A DNA stretch of 64,000 nucleotides from Sulfuricurvum sp. (GTDB lineage Bacteria > Campylobacterota > Campylobacteria > Campylobacterales > Sulfurimonadaceae). Position 1 is the first letter of the stretch. Each line of letters starts with the position of its first letter. This document shows positions 1 to 8,631 of the stretch, piece by piece. The translations under genes and the position numbers were made by a program. Under the pieces are notes generated by a model. That model did not search any database and was not told where the DNA came from. It saw only the letters and a program-made list of their open reading frames with translations. The DNA lies in assembly GCF_030691015.1 (NCBI RefSeq), contig NZ_JAUYFF010000001.1:558001-622000 (forward strand), read 5' to 3'.

Positions 1-724
1 CTGCCAAAATAATCGGAATGTCGCGGTTTTGCAGACCCAACAGCAATCCGGCATTAAAAATCAGCATATTATCCCCCACGTTTGAGAGGATGTCGAAAAG
101 ATCATCGCTCTCATTCACATGGGAGAGGGCTTGATCGATAACACGCGCTCTGATCCCCTCAGGGGCATTTTTAAAACTGCTGCTGAACTTCTCTCGTGCA
201 TCGTACCCCAACGCCAACGCCGTGGCAAGTGCCGTTGTCGTCCCTGCGGGAACCGATTCGCCTAGGATGATGTAATCCCCTGCTATGGATAGCTCCTGCG
301 CAAACTGTACCCCTTTTTCAAATATCTCTTCGGCGGGGATACAAGCCCCCTGCTCAATCGAGTTGCTAGGAGTAATCCCGAAATCGTGGAGGGTAAAATA
401 CTCCATCGACGGGGCAATCTCCAACCCGAGGTTCAGAAGCTCAATCTCTCGAAACGGGTGGAGCAGATGGACGGCACGGGTGAGGAGGGCGGGGGTGGGA
501 ACCCCTTTGGGTGTTTCGGCGATGGAACCCAGACTTCGCACCTCTCCGATGGTTATAAACTCCGCATCGAGCGTCGGGGTGAGATGGAGGAGCCCCGGAA
601 TCCCTGCTTGGGTAATCCCCTCGATATTTGCCGTTGCCGTGTTGCTCATACACAGGAGAAAGCTAGCCCGCTTCCCCCGTAGACTCTCGATAAAATCCCG
701 CTTTCCCGTAATCGTTTTGATCAT
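1..724 (-). CDS. cobT: CobT-type nicotinate-nucleotide:dimethylbenzimidazole phosphoribosyltransferase, C-terminus beyond the window
   Basis: The 241 visible codons read as the CobT family of the TIGR00303 type seen in cyanobacteria, archaea and Campylobacterota. The enzyme transfers the phosphoribosyl group of nicotinate mononucleotide to a lower-ligand base such as dimethylbenzimidazole to give alpha-ribazole phosphate. The best motif is GESVPAGTTTA at about residues 154-164, with SNVGDN and NAGLLLGL further on. The ATG at 724 lies in an ATGA overlap with the stop of the upstream kinase gene, so the two are translationally coupled. It is the last visible gene of the btuB operon, downstream of bluB, which supplies its base. 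The 3' end lies left of base 1. Confidence 0.88.
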   Translation of the reverse strand, partial: MIKTITGKRDFIESLRGKRASFLLCMSNTATANIEGITQAGIPGLLHLTPTLDAEFITIGEVRSLGSIAETPKGVPTPALLTRAVHLLHPFREIELLNLGLEIAPSMEYFTLHDFGITPSNSIEQGACIPAEEIFEKGVQFAQELSIAGDYIILGESVPAGTTTALATALALGYDAREKFSSSFKNAPEGIRARVIDQALSHVNESDDLFDILSNVGDNMLIFNAGLLLGLQNRDIPIILA

Positions 725-1485
725 ACTAACTTCTCCAATAGTTCTTGATAATTTCCGCCGTTAAGGTAGCGGTTGACGCTGTAAAAGAGGGTCGCATATT
801 CACGGTAAGGGCGAAACGCCTCTAACGTGATCGTTGCACCGTAGCTCTCCAACAGAGCCTCTGTTTTTTCGTCGCTGTCGCACCACGAGAGACCCGCGAC
901 GGCAAGATCGAAGAGAAAATCGCCGTTACACGCCTGAGTGAAATCGATGACGCACGAGAGTCTTCCCCCCTCAAAAAGGGCGTTATCCAAAAAGAGATCG
1001 CCGTGAATGATCCCGTCGTTGCGCAATGTCAGATCGATTTTTTTGAATAGCGTATCGAAAATTTCAACGTTGCTCTCTTCGATCAACCGCTTCAGCCTCG
1101 ATCTCTCAAATAACGGCTCGTTCGTGCTCTGCCGTGCCGCTGTTAGGGTATGAAAAGCCTGTAAAAATGTCCCGATTTGTCGTATCTGACCCACTTCGGC
1201 ACTCTTCAGACTTTTCCCCTGACATCGATGATAGATAAGGGCGGGTTTGTTACGGATGTGCAACACTTTACCCAGAGGCTTGGCGATAGGGAGCATTCTG
1301 CAATAGGCGAGAAGATTTAACTCCTCGGTTACGGTATCCTCGTTTGCGTTTTCAAATAGTTTCAACACACGATCATCATCCAGAAAATAGACGCTGTCCA
1401 TCACTCCGTCCATACTCGCTTCAAGGGAGGTGATTTCTAATGATTGCGGTAAATCTGCCAGCGTAATAACGGTTTTCACACCCAT
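721..1485 (-). CDS. APH-fold small-molecule kinase in the cobamide operon
   Basis: 254 residues of the aminoglycoside phosphotransferase/choline kinase/homoserine kinase II fold. The catalytic loop HGDLFLDN is at about residue 160 and the metal-binding IDF about 18 residues later; a conserved aspartate follows in FLFDLAVAG. Substrate cannot be read from the sequence. Because it sits between bluB (10-base overlap) and cobT (ATGA overlap), a role in making the aminopropanol or ethanolamine phosphate linker, for instance phosphorylating threonine, serine or the amino alcohol, is the most economical inference. A ThrB-like homoserine kinase or an unrelated salvage kinase are alternatives. There is no signal peptide, so it should be cytoplasmic. 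Confidence 0.6.
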   Translation of the reverse strand: MGVKTVITLADLPQSLEITSLEASMDGVMDSVYFLDDDRVLKLFENANEDTVTEELNLLAYCRMLPIAKPLGKVLHIRNKPALIYHRCQGKSLKSAEVGQIRQIGTFLQAFHTLTAARQSTNEPLFERSRLKRLIEESNVEIFDTLFKKIDLTLRNDGIIHGDLFLDNALFEGGRLSCVIDFTQACNGDFLFDLAVAGLSWCDSDEKTEALLESYGATITLEAFRPYREYATLFYSVNRYLNGGNYQELLEKLV

Positions 1486-2099
1486 TCGACCACCTCATTC
1501 AGTGTCTTTTTCTCTTCCCATCCCAGTTTCAGCAGTTCGGGTTCATTGAGAAATTCGCTCACATACCCCATCGTCAAATAACCGATGAGTTTGTACTCAC
1601 TGGAAATTCCCAAAATCTTTTTCACTTTTTTAGGACGTAAAATACTCACCCACCCTACCCCGATGTTATAAGCCCGTGCCATCAGCCAGAGGTTTTGGAT
1701 CGCGCAGACGACACTGTACTCTCCCATCTTTTTCTGGGTCGTTTGACCGAGAACGGCTTTGGTCGGTTTTTGGTACAGCACGGCGATATTGAGGGGGGAC
1801 TCTTTGATCCCTTCGAGTTTAAGGGTCGGATAAAGGGAGTTATCTCCGAACTTTTTGGACGCTTTGGCATTTTCAGACACAAACTCGTTATAAATTGCTT
1901 CCCGCTTTGCGTCGTTTTGGACGATGAGAAACTTCCACGGCTGCGAAAAACCGACCGAGGGGGCGGAGATCGCCGCTTCCAGAATCTTCCTCAACACCTC
2001 ACCCTCAATCGGGGTATCAACAAAACGGTTCCCCCTCACGTCACGACGCGACGAGAAGATCGATTGCAACATCTCGGCATCGCGGAGGGTAAATTTCAT
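1476..2099 (-). CDS. bluB: 5,6-dimethylbenzimidazole synthase BluB
   Basis: 207 residues of the nitroreductase-fold BluB family, which breaks down reduced FMN with oxygen to make 5,6-dimethylbenzimidazole, the lower ligand of vitamin B12. Family signatures are RRDVRGNRF near residue 18, APSVGFSQPW near 46 and a GVGWVSI segment near 150; the RRDVR motif separates BluB from general nitroreductases. It overlaps btuC by 4 bases (ATGA) upstream and the kinase by 10 bases downstream. With cobT in the same transcript, the cell can apparently make and attach dimethylbenzimidazole. Because BluB needs oxygen, the organism probably lives at least micro-aerobically. Confidence 0.9.
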   Translation of the reverse strand: MKFTLRDAEMLQSIFSSRRDVRGNRFVDTPIEGEVLRKILEAAISAPSVGFSQPWKFLIVQNDAKREAIYNEFVSENAKASKKFGDNSLYPTLKLEGIKESPLNIAVLYQKPTKAVLGQTTQKKMGEYSVVCAIQNLWLMARAYNIGVGWVSILRPKKVKKILGISSEYKLIGYLTMGYVSEFLNEPELLKLGWEEKKTLNEVVEWV

Positions 2100-3052
2100 C
2101 GTGAACCTTTATGGCGGTGGAGTATCAGATAGATAAAGAACGGCCCGCCTAAAAATGAGGTAACGACTCCGATGGGGATGTCCGAAGCGGCTCCCAGATT
2201 GCGGGCGACCAGATCACACGCCACCAAAAAAATTCCGCCGTAAAAAAAGGTCGGGAGGATCAGCATGTCGCTGCTGCGTCGATAGAGCAGTTTGATGATA
2301 TGGGGGACGATCAGCCCCACAAACCCGATAGGCCCCACGACACTGACGCATAACGCCACCGCCAACGAGGTGAGGAGCAGCAGACTCATAACAAGCCGTG
2401 TGACATGAACCCCTTTGAGAAACGCGAAATCAAGCGACGTCAACAGAAGTCTCAGCGGTTTACGCAATAAATGGATCGAAGCCAAAAATAGAAGCGATAC
2501 GATGATAATCGGATAGGCGGTATCGAACCCGACGATATTGAGACTCCCCATCGTAAAACGGACAATCGAATAACTCTGTTCAAAATCGCTCAAATAATAA
2601 AGAACCATAAGGGCAGCCGAATAGAAAAAAGACAATGCGATTCCCACAAGCAGAAGCGAACTGGTCTGCGCCGATTTGAGGGAACGCGAAAGCAAAAAGA
2701 GGACGGCAACCGTCAATAATGCTCCGAAAAAACTCAATGCGTACTGCCAAAAGAGAATACCGCCGAAAAAAACGATCGCCAATGCCGTCCCCAATGTCGC
2801 ACCGCTGGCAACGCCGAGGGTAAAGGGGGTAGTGAGAGGATTGCGAAAGACACTCTGAAAGACAAGCCCCGCAAGAGCGAGAATCGCACCACTGCAAAAT
2901 GCGACAATCACCCGGGGAAAGCGAATCTCCCAAAAAAGCATCGACGATGAGGATGCCGGGTTAAAAATCTGCTGGATATTTACTGCGATCTCCCCAAAAA
3001 ATGGGGCAATGACAAGAACCGCTATGGATAAAAGCAGGCTAACGTATTTCAT
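2096..3052 (-). CDS. btuC: FecCD-family ABC permease for cobamides (BtuC)
   Basis: 318 residues, strongly hydrophobic, with about nine to ten membrane helices and the FecCD signatures GLVFQSVFRNPL near residue 60 and GPIGFVGLIVPH near 240. This is the inner-membrane channel of a type II importer. The family also carries ferric siderophores and heme, but the operon (BtuB, BluB, CobT) points to cobamides. The start overlaps the end of btuD by 14 bases and the end overlaps the start of bluB by 4. The highly conserved RxxxGxxLAxxG-like entry segment is present as RVIVAFCSGAILALAG near residue 48. Confidence 0.85.
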   Translation of the reverse strand: MKYVSLLLSIAVLVIAPFFGEIAVNIQQIFNPASSSSMLFWEIRFPRVIVAFCSGAILALAGLVFQSVFRNPLTTPFTLGVASGATLGTALAIVFFGGILFWQYALSFFGALLTVAVLFLLSRSLKSAQTSSLLLVGIALSFFYSAALMVLYYLSDFEQSYSIVRFTMGSLNIVGFDTAYPIIIVSLLFLASIHLLRKPLRLLLTSLDFAFLKGVHVTRLVMSLLLLTSLAVALCVSVVGPIGFVGLIVPHIIKLLYRRSSDMLILPTFFYGGIFLVACDLVARNLGAASDIPIGVVTSFLGGPFFIYLILHRHKGSR

Positions 3053-3755
3053 CGTAATTCACCACAAAGTTTCCGCCGATATTTTGAACCGCGTTGCCGA
3101 AACAGCCCTCAAGACGGGAGGGATCGAAAAAATCACCGCACGATCCGAAGAATCGGGCACTCCCCTCTTCCAGATAAAGAACATCATATCCGAGCTTGTA
3201 AGCCAAATTTAGATCATGGGTAATGATGATCGTGTTTTGAAAATAGGAGCCGCTTTTGAGAAGGCGGTAAATTTTGACTTTTTTAGCCTGATCGAGATTG
3301 GCGGTCGGCTCATCGAGAATCGTATATTGGGCACGGTGCAGCATTGCTCCGGCGATGAGGAGAAGTGAAGATTCGCCGCTGCTGAGGCTCTGGCAGGGGG
3401 AGTCTTTGAGATGCTCTATCTCCAACACTTCGAGAATCTCCTCCCTTTTTCGAGAATCGGCAGATTCGAATTGATTGAGCTCTAAATAATCACTCACGCT
3501 CAAATACTCATCGTAAATATCGAGGGTCGTGGGGATATAGTTGATCGCTTGCGAGCGCAAATGGGATGCGATTTCACCCATATTTTTCCCCTCCAAAAAA
3601 ATGTTTTGGGAGGGGAGGAGATGGCAGAGTGCTCTCGCCAGCGTCGTTTTACCACTTCCGTTATTTCCTAGAATCGTCAAATTCTCCCCCTCTCTCAGGG
3701 TGAAGCTGACATTTTTCAAAATTTGGCAGGTGAGATCAGCGACGTGCAGCATCAA
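3039..3755 (-). CDS. btuD: ABC transporter ATPase for cobamide import (BtuD)
   Basis: 238 residues. The ATPase signatures are Walker A GNNGSGKTT near residue 30, an LSSGESSLLLIAGA signature segment near 122 and Walker B YTILDEPTANLD near 143, with the switch histidine in ITHDLNLA. It should drive import through BtuC from BtuF. The signature motif reads SSGES rather than LSGGQ, still within FecE/BtuD variation. The start overlaps btuF by 20 bases; a second ATG one codon in is also possible. The C-terminal 45 residues after the helical domain are poorly conserved by eye. Confidence 0.85.
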   Translation of the reverse strand: MMLHVADLTCQILKNVSFTLREGENLTILGNNGSGKTTLARALCHLLPSQNIFLEGKNMGEIASHLRSQAINYIPTTLDIYDEYLSVSDYLELNQFESADSRKREEILEVLEIEHLKDSPCQSLSSGESSLLLIAGAMLHRAQYTILDEPTANLDQAKKVKIYRLLKSGSYFQNTIIITHDLNLAYKLGYDVLYLEEGSARFFGSCGDFFDPSRLEGCFGNAVQNIGGNFVVNYDEIR

Positions 3756-4563
3756 GCAAATACCCCCTCATATCGTCTAAAAAAAGGCCTAGACGCTGGC
3801 TCGGATTGCTCGAATAGGGCTGATCTTCGACATAAATTTTTCCCCGTTTGGCCGCATTGATCGGGAGGTGCCGCCACGGTGCAATCAACGCCTCTTTCGT
3901 TAACCCTCTCTCTTTGGTATTTGGGGCAAGGAGGATAATAATGTCGGGGTTGAGGGCAATAATGTTTTCGAGATTGAGAACCGGCTGCCCCTTTCGGCTG
4001 CTTTGGAGGGCATTGACGTTGCCGCTCTCTCGGATGAGATCGTCAAAATAGAGGTTCTGTCCCGAGACATAGATGCTTTTAGAGAGATCGGTATTGTGCC
4101 CGAACACCATCAAAATCTTTTGGTTGCGGACAATCCCCCGCAGGACGCGGAGTTTGTGATCGAGTTCGCTCACGATCGCTTCGGCTCTCTTTTCTTTACC
4201 GACGATCTGTCCCATCGTGAAGATCGATTCACGAATCGAGGGATAGGTATCGATTTTAATGATGCGTGTTTTGATCCCCATTTTTTCAATTTTTGCCGCC
4301 AGGGGAGCATTGTTCTCCTGCAGTATCACCATCGTAGGGCTGAGGGAGAGGATCTTTTCCAGAGAAGGGGAGAAATATCCCCCCACTTTGGGTTTGTTTT
4401 TGGCCTCGATAGGATAGTTGCAATACTCCGTATTGGCGATAATCTGATCTCCCGCACCCAGCGCATAGAGCGTTTCGTTGATAGCGGGACTCAGCGCAAT
4501 GATCCTCTCGGCGGCACAAAGGTTCCCCCATACTAACACTGCGGCTAGAACTTTCAATAGCAT
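3736..4563 (-). CDS. btuF: Periplasmic cobamide-binding protein (BtuF)
   Basis: 275 residues of the helical-backbone, cluster A-II solute-binding family. A signal peptide (MLLKVLAAVLVWGNLCAA) precedes a RIIALSPAINETLYALGAG segment, which is the typical first strand and helix of BtuF proteins. VGGYFSPSLEKILSLSPTMVI and NPDIIILLAPN are further family landmarks. I chose the ATG at 4563 rather than 4584 because it begins directly with the signal peptide. It overlaps the upstream DUF4430 gene by 10 bases and btuD by 20. It delivers cobamides to BtuC/BtuD in the periplasm. Confidence 0.85.
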   Translation of the reverse strand: MLLKVLAAVLVWGNLCAAERIIALSPAINETLYALGAGDQIIANTEYCNYPIEAKNKPKVGGYFSPSLEKILSLSPTMVILQENNAPLAAKIEKMGIKTRIIKIDTYPSIRESIFTMGQIVGKEKRAEAIVSELDHKLRVLRGIVRNQKILMVFGHNTDLSKSIYVSGQNLYFDDLIRESGNVNALQSSRKGQPVLNLENIIALNPDIIILLAPNTKERGLTKEALIAPWRHLPINAAKRGKIYVEDQPYSSNPSQRLGLFLDDMRGYLLDAARR

Positions 4564-4901
4564 GCTTCTACCTTGTACACCCATGTCATTGTTTTAGCAT
4601 CGTTAAAAATGAAATTCTCCGCTGTTGTATTGACCGATTCTCCGTCAATGAGATAAAACCATCCGAATTTACCGATTTGCGATTGAACTCCGTCAATGGA
4701 TCGGACAAAGCGGTAATTTCCCGTTTTGCTCGCCTCCACACGGCTAATCCGGTTGAGAACGTCCAATGCGCTCATTCCGGGCGAATAGGTCGTTTCGATA
4801 ACTTTATCGGGCTTTGCATCGCCGTAATGGAGGAAAACCGTAAGATTCTCCCCCCAACATTGCAGTGCTAAAAAAACAAATAGAATAATGACTTTGATCA
4901 A
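4554..4901 (-). CDS. Small secreted DUF4430 (transcobalamin C-terminal-like) protein
   Basis: 115 residues with an N-terminal signal peptide (about residues 1-17, ending near CWGEN) and one small beta domain. The pattern YSPGMSALDVLNRI, then FGWFYLIDGE near residue 83, then a closing WVYKVE strand, is that of DUF4430, the family related to the C-terminal domain of eukaryotic transcobalamin and intrinsic factor. The gene lies between btuB (4-base ATGA overlap) and btuF (10-base overlap). A role as an accessory cobamide binder in the periplasm is inferred from the domain and the operon. The cysteine near residue 16 lacks a good lipobox. The domain call is by eye. Confidence 0.65.
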   Translation of the reverse strand: MIKVIILFVFLALQCWGENLTVFLHYGDAKPDKVIETTYSPGMSALDVLNRISRVEASKTGNYRFVRSIDGVQSQIGKFGWFYLIDGESVNTTAENFIFNDAKTMTWVYKVEACY

Positions 4902-6742
4902 AATACTACCTTCATCCCCGCATAATATCCTCGTGGTGAAGATGCATACCCATCTACACTTTGATAATATTTGTCGGTAAGATTATCAATTTTACCGTAG
5001 AGTTGTATAGAATCGCTCAGATTGTAGTTAAGGACGAAATTAAAAAGGGTATAACGTCCTGTTTGTTCCCCTTGCTGATTCGCCTCGTCATAGCGCGTCC
5101 CGACGTAGTGAGCGTTTACCCCCATATTCAGCTGCTCTGTTCCATAATAGTTGAGAGAAATTTTAGCTTCACGTTTGGGACGGCGTTTTAAATCTTTCCC
5201 GTCTTTATCAACAAAGCGTGAAAGATGGGTATAGTCGGCATTGAACACAAGCGAGTCCAAAAGATTGTGCCGAAAAGAGAGTTCGTACCCTTTAAAGGTG
5301 CTGATTCCGTTTAGATTTTTGTAATAGGGGTCACTATTAAACCAATTCAGAGGAGTCGGATCATACCACTCGATCAAATCTTTGACCCGATTTTCAAAAT
5401 AGGTGAGCGTGATACTTTGATACCCGAGAGTAAGATCGTAGCTTTTCGTGTTTTCAGGGCTGAGCGTATCGTTGGACGAACCCCACGGATTAAACATTTG
5501 GATGAGATTAGGCGCCGTATAGGAAGTTCCGTAATTTCCGCCGACATACATATCCTCCGAAAAGGTATATTTCGCCCCTATTTTACCCGTTGTTTTAGCG
5601 TTAAAACTGCTATAGTTGTCACGTCGCAAACTCTCCGTTAGAATCAAATCGCCAAAGGTATTCAAATTGGTCACAAACACCGCTTCCGATGAAACCGACT
5701 TTTCCCCCGTGGTTGAATCAGCTTGAGTAAAATCGATATCATTCCACTCTTTGGAAAGCCCCGCCACGATAAAATCGCTCTCGCTGTAGCGAAAATGATC
5801 GCGCAGCTCAACCTCGCGGGTTTGGCCGTTAAATACCTTGACCCCGTAGGTGGTATCGAGCTCATCGCGTCTGAATTTTGAAAGATTCGCTTTGGTCGAA
5901 AGGGTATGATTCTGATAGGCTCTGTCATAGGTCGCCCCGTAAAGATGGGTTCGTATATCACTGCGTTCAAGACTGTCCGGCGATTGATAGCTATCATAAT
6001 TGCCTAGCGCGTTAATATCGGTATAGCTTATCCCGAAGGTATCCTCGGACGTTGGACGGTAATGGGCATTAAGATTGAGAGTAGTATTAGAGTAGGGATC
6101 ATTTTCGTACTGATTAATATCCTCCCATTTGGGTGCTTGAGCAGTAAAACTGTTGCTCATGAGACGATCAAGTGCTATTTTAAAATCATACTTGTCCGTT
6201 TTATGGGAGATAAAAGCCCCCCACTTTGTGGTGGCGAAACTTCCGTATTCGACATTTGCGCCGGTATGGGTCCCCGCTTCCGCGCTTTTGGTGATAATAT
6301 TGATAACTCCGGCACTCGCATCCGCTCCCCATATTCCGCTTTGAGATCCTTTTATCAGTTCAATCTGTTCAATATCGCTAATAAGAAGGTGGGCAAAATT
6401 CGCTCCACTCGTATTAGAGGGATCTTGATAGCGAATACCGTTAATCAAGACCAATACTTTATTGGTATCCATACCGCGTACAAAAACTTCCTGCGTCGTT
6501 CCGACTCCGCCGTTGGATGTGATACTTATCCCCGAAAGTGAATTAAGGGCTTCGACAAGCGTGGTGTAATGTTGTTCTTCGAGCTCTTCAGAGGTTATAA
6601 CTTCAACATTGGCAGTAATATTTTTTAAGGGCTGTTGGGTTTTGGATGCAGATACAATGATAGGTTCTAATGTGATCTCTCTGGCCTCTACTGAGGCGAC
6701 AAGGCTTGCACAGACGACAAGCGATAGGGTTGGTTTAAACAT
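4898..6742 (-). CDS. btuB: TonB-dependent outer-membrane cobamide receptor BtuB
   Basis: 614 residues, the usual BtuB length. There is a signal peptide, a TonB box-like EPIIVSASK near residue 27, a plug domain with VFVRGMDTNKVLVLINGIR near 90 and GVINIITK near 147, and a 22-strand barrel ending in the terminal phenylalanine VVF. It brings cobamides across the outer membrane using TonB energy; a tonB gene is present at 57528. An AAGGAC ribosome site sits 5 bases before the ATG. It is the first gene of an eight-gene operon; the substrate is assigned from that context. Confidence 0.9.
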   Translation of the reverse strand: MFKPTLSLVVCASLVASVEAREITLEPIIVSASKTQQPLKNITANVEVITSEELEEQHYTTLVEALNSLSGISITSNGGVGTTQEVFVRGMDTNKVLVLINGIRYQDPSNTSGANFAHLLISDIEQIELIKGSQSGIWGADASAGVINIITKSAEAGTHTGANVEYGSFATTKWGAFISHKTDKYDFKIALDRLMSNSFTAQAPKWEDINQYENDPYSNTTLNLNAHYRPTSEDTFGISYTDINALGNYDSYQSPDSLERSDIRTHLYGATYDRAYQNHTLSTKANLSKFRRDELDTTYGVKVFNGQTREVELRDHFRYSESDFIVAGLSKEWNDIDFTQADSTTGEKSVSSEAVFVTNLNTFGDLILTESLRRDNYSSFNAKTTGKIGAKYTFSEDMYVGGNYGTSYTAPNLIQMFNPWGSSNDTLSPENTKSYDLTLGYQSITLTYFENRVKDLIEWYDPTPLNWFNSDPYYKNLNGISTFKGYELSFRHNLLDSLVFNADYTHLSRFVDKDGKDLKRRPKREAKISLNYYGTEQLNMGVNAHYVGTRYDEANQQGEQTGRYTLFNFVLNYNLSDSIQLYGKIDNLTDKYYQSVDGYASSPRGYYAGMKVVF

Positions 6743-6984
6743 AGATGTCCTTGAAATAGTGTTGTAATTATGGATGAGAGAAGGACACTCTTAGGGGGTG
6801 AAACTGTGGAGTAGGTGTGGATAGGGTGAGTCGGACAAATCCACGCAATACGGGTAACGTTTTGCATAAGACGGATTTCAGAGGCGTACGCTTGGATAGC
6901 GACAAGCGAAAAATACGTTTTACCGAAACCCTTTGGTGCACTCACCCGTTCGCCTCCATTTTATCTAGTAGGCGAATTATATCA
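6743..6984 (-). promoter_or_regulatory. btuB leader: promoter and structured 5' untranslated region
   Basis: An extended -10 (TGATATAAT, 6976-6984 on the minus strand) would start a transcript near 6969, leaving a leader of about 225 nt before btuB. In the RNA, the segment from 6940-6949 can pair with 6824-6831 (GGGUGAGU/ACUCACCC, 8 pairs) or with 6850-6857 (ACGGGUGA/UUACCCGU, 8 pairs), but not both. GAGGCG (6951-6956) can pair with CGCCUC (6881-6886). The usual cobalamin-riboswitch core is not recognisable. An open GTG frame (6945 to 6688) with a GGAGG site also starts here and runs into btuB in another frame; I do not count it as a gene. Confidence 0.45.
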
Positions 6985-6993
6985 AGATTTTAG

Positions 6994-8565
6994 TTAGGAC
7001 TTAAATTGTCCCAACTGGGTGTTCAAGCTTGTAGCAGCATCGTAAAGTTGCCCTGTGATTTTAGAGATTTGTTTAATATCTTCCTGATTGCTTTGGGAGA
7101 GACTGGACATCTCTGAAACTTTATGAATAATTTCATGAATTTTATGTGCCATATTCTCAGCCTGTTGAACACTTTGGTGACTGGCATCGACATTGGAGCG
7201 GAGCGCACTCGATGCAGAATCTATTTTCAGATCAATCTCTTCACTTCTCTCCGCAAGGCGTCCGATATTTTCGCTGTTTGAATGCATCATATCCGAAGAA
7301 TCGGAAATGGATTGAATAACGATAGAGATGGTTGAGTTAATTTCGGTCAAACTTTTTTGAGTGCGTTCAGCGAGTTTCCGAACCTCATCGGCAACGACGG
7401 CAAACCCGCGTCCGTGTTCACCGGCACGTGCCGCTTCGATAGCCGCATTAAGTGCAAGAAGATTGGTTTGATCGGCAATGTCGGAGATAATGCTCAAGAC
7501 TCCGCTGACACTTGCCGCATCGCTGGAGAGTTGAGCAAAACGCTCACCAAGTTCATTGGACATCTGAGTTGTCTTATGCACTTCATTGGTGATTGCCGTA
7601 GCGATTTCACGGACATGGCTCAGTTCCGTTTCGGTTAAACGGCTGTTTTCAAGGGTAACTTTAGCAATATTGACACTCTCCTCCAGCGTCACTTCGATCT
7701 CAGCGGCAGTCGTATTGGTGTTTTGAGCAATCGTATTGGTTTTTTCCGATTGGGCAGAGAGATTGGCCGCCGCACTGTTCAACGTAGCGGTAGAATTGAC
7801 AGCTGAAGAGGTAATTTGCTTCGTATCGTTGATCGTACTTTGGATTTTTTCAATAAATTGGTTGAGATAAAGACTCGCTATTCCGATCTCGTCGTTTTTA
7901 TTGAGAATTGGAAGACGTTTTGTTAAATCGCCGTTGCCGTGAGCCAAATCGCTGGAGACTTTGTCAAGCTCTTCGATCGGATGGAGAATACTGGTTCCTG
8001 AAAAATAGTTAATTGCTATCAGCATCGCAGTGAGGATACTTCCCAACAGTAAGAACCATTTAAAAAAGCTTGATTGCAACTCATCAAAGTAATCGGCTTT
8101 ATTGATCCCGGGAATAACCCACATGTCCCATGCCGGAATATAGCGGTACGCGGCAATTTTTTCCTGTCCCGTCGTAGCCGAAGTATACTCATAAACCCCA
8201 CCCGCTTTATCGGATCGGATATGGTCGATATAGTCGTGTCCCGCCTTATTTTTCCCTTCATCTTTAGGGTGAATCGTCATCACTCCTTCGGAATCGATAA
8301 AATAGACATATCCGCTTTTACCGATTTTTATCTCTTTGATCTCATTTTTAAAACCCGCTTCTTCATATGCGTTAGGCTCTATCTTGGAAATATAGTTAAT
8401 ATTTTTTTCCAACGCATCCGCAACCGTATTAAGGTCGCTGATCATGATCGTCTTAATCGATCCTGTAGCAATGAAGTATGCTACAATGACACTTACAAGT
8501 ATGGCACCTATTGCTGCCACAAGATTGACAATAAATTTAGATTTGATCGTGTTAAACATACTCAT
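6994..8565 (-). CDS. Methyl-accepting chemotaxis protein with periplasmic Cache sensor
   Basis: 523 residues. Membrane helix 1 is at about 13-35, a periplasmic single-Cache-like domain with [10 protein letters not shown] and WDMWVIPGI at about 40-165, helix 2 at about 168-187, then HAMP and a long signalling coiled coil. The conserved tip [20 protein letters not shown] is at about 372-392, so the cytoplasmic part can dock CheA and CheW. No CheR-binding tail is seen. The ligand is unknown; small carboxylates are common for this Cache class. An AGGA site lies 8 bases before the first ATG. It is a single-gene unit divergent from the NFACT gene. Confidence 0.92.
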   Translation of the reverse strand: MSMFNTIKSKFIVNLVAAIGAILVSVIVAYFIATGSIKTIMISDLNTVADALEKNINYISKIEPNAYEEAGFKNEIKEIKIGKSGYVYFIDSEGVMTIHPKDEGKNKAGHDYIDHIRSDKAGGVYEYTSATTGQEKIAAYRYIPAWDMWVIPGINKADYFDELQSSFFKWFLLLGSILTAMLIAINYFSGTSILHPIEELDKVSSDLAHGNGDLTKRLPILNKNDEIGIASLYLNQFIEKIQSTINDTKQITSSAVNSTATLNSAAANLSAQSEKTNTIAQNTNTTAAEIEVTLEESVNIAKVTLENSRLTETELSHVREIATAITNEVHKTTQMSNELGERFAQLSSDAASVSGVLSIISDIADQTNLLALNAAIEAARAGEHGRGFAVVADEVRKLAERTQKSLTEINSTISIVIQSISDSSDMMHSNSENIGRLAERSEEIDLKIDSASSALRSNVDASHQSVQQAENMAHKIHEIIHKVSEMSSLSQSNQEDIKQISKITGQLYDAATSLNTQLGQFKS

Positions 8566-8631
8566 TTATAAAATCCTATTCTCCGGTGTTGTGTCATTGT
8601 AATTCTCTTTTTCTAAAGCGGAGGTAAAATT

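Noticed and set aside
285-764. Plus-strand 159-codon frame
   Set aside because: Antisense to cobT, whose protein motifs are clear.
4003-4536. Plus-strand 177-codon frame inside btuF
   Set aside because: Shadow of the btuF reading frame.
6688-6945. 85-codon GTG frame in the btuB leader
   Set aside because: It has a GGAGG site, but the second half runs 55 bases into btuB in another frame and shows no recognisable protein pattern; more likely part of the leader RNA.
6743-6993. Classical cobalamin riboswitch before btuB
   Set aside because: The conserved core (a GGTGAAAxxCC-like segment followed by a GCCACTG-like segment) is not found on the coding strand, although other structure is present.
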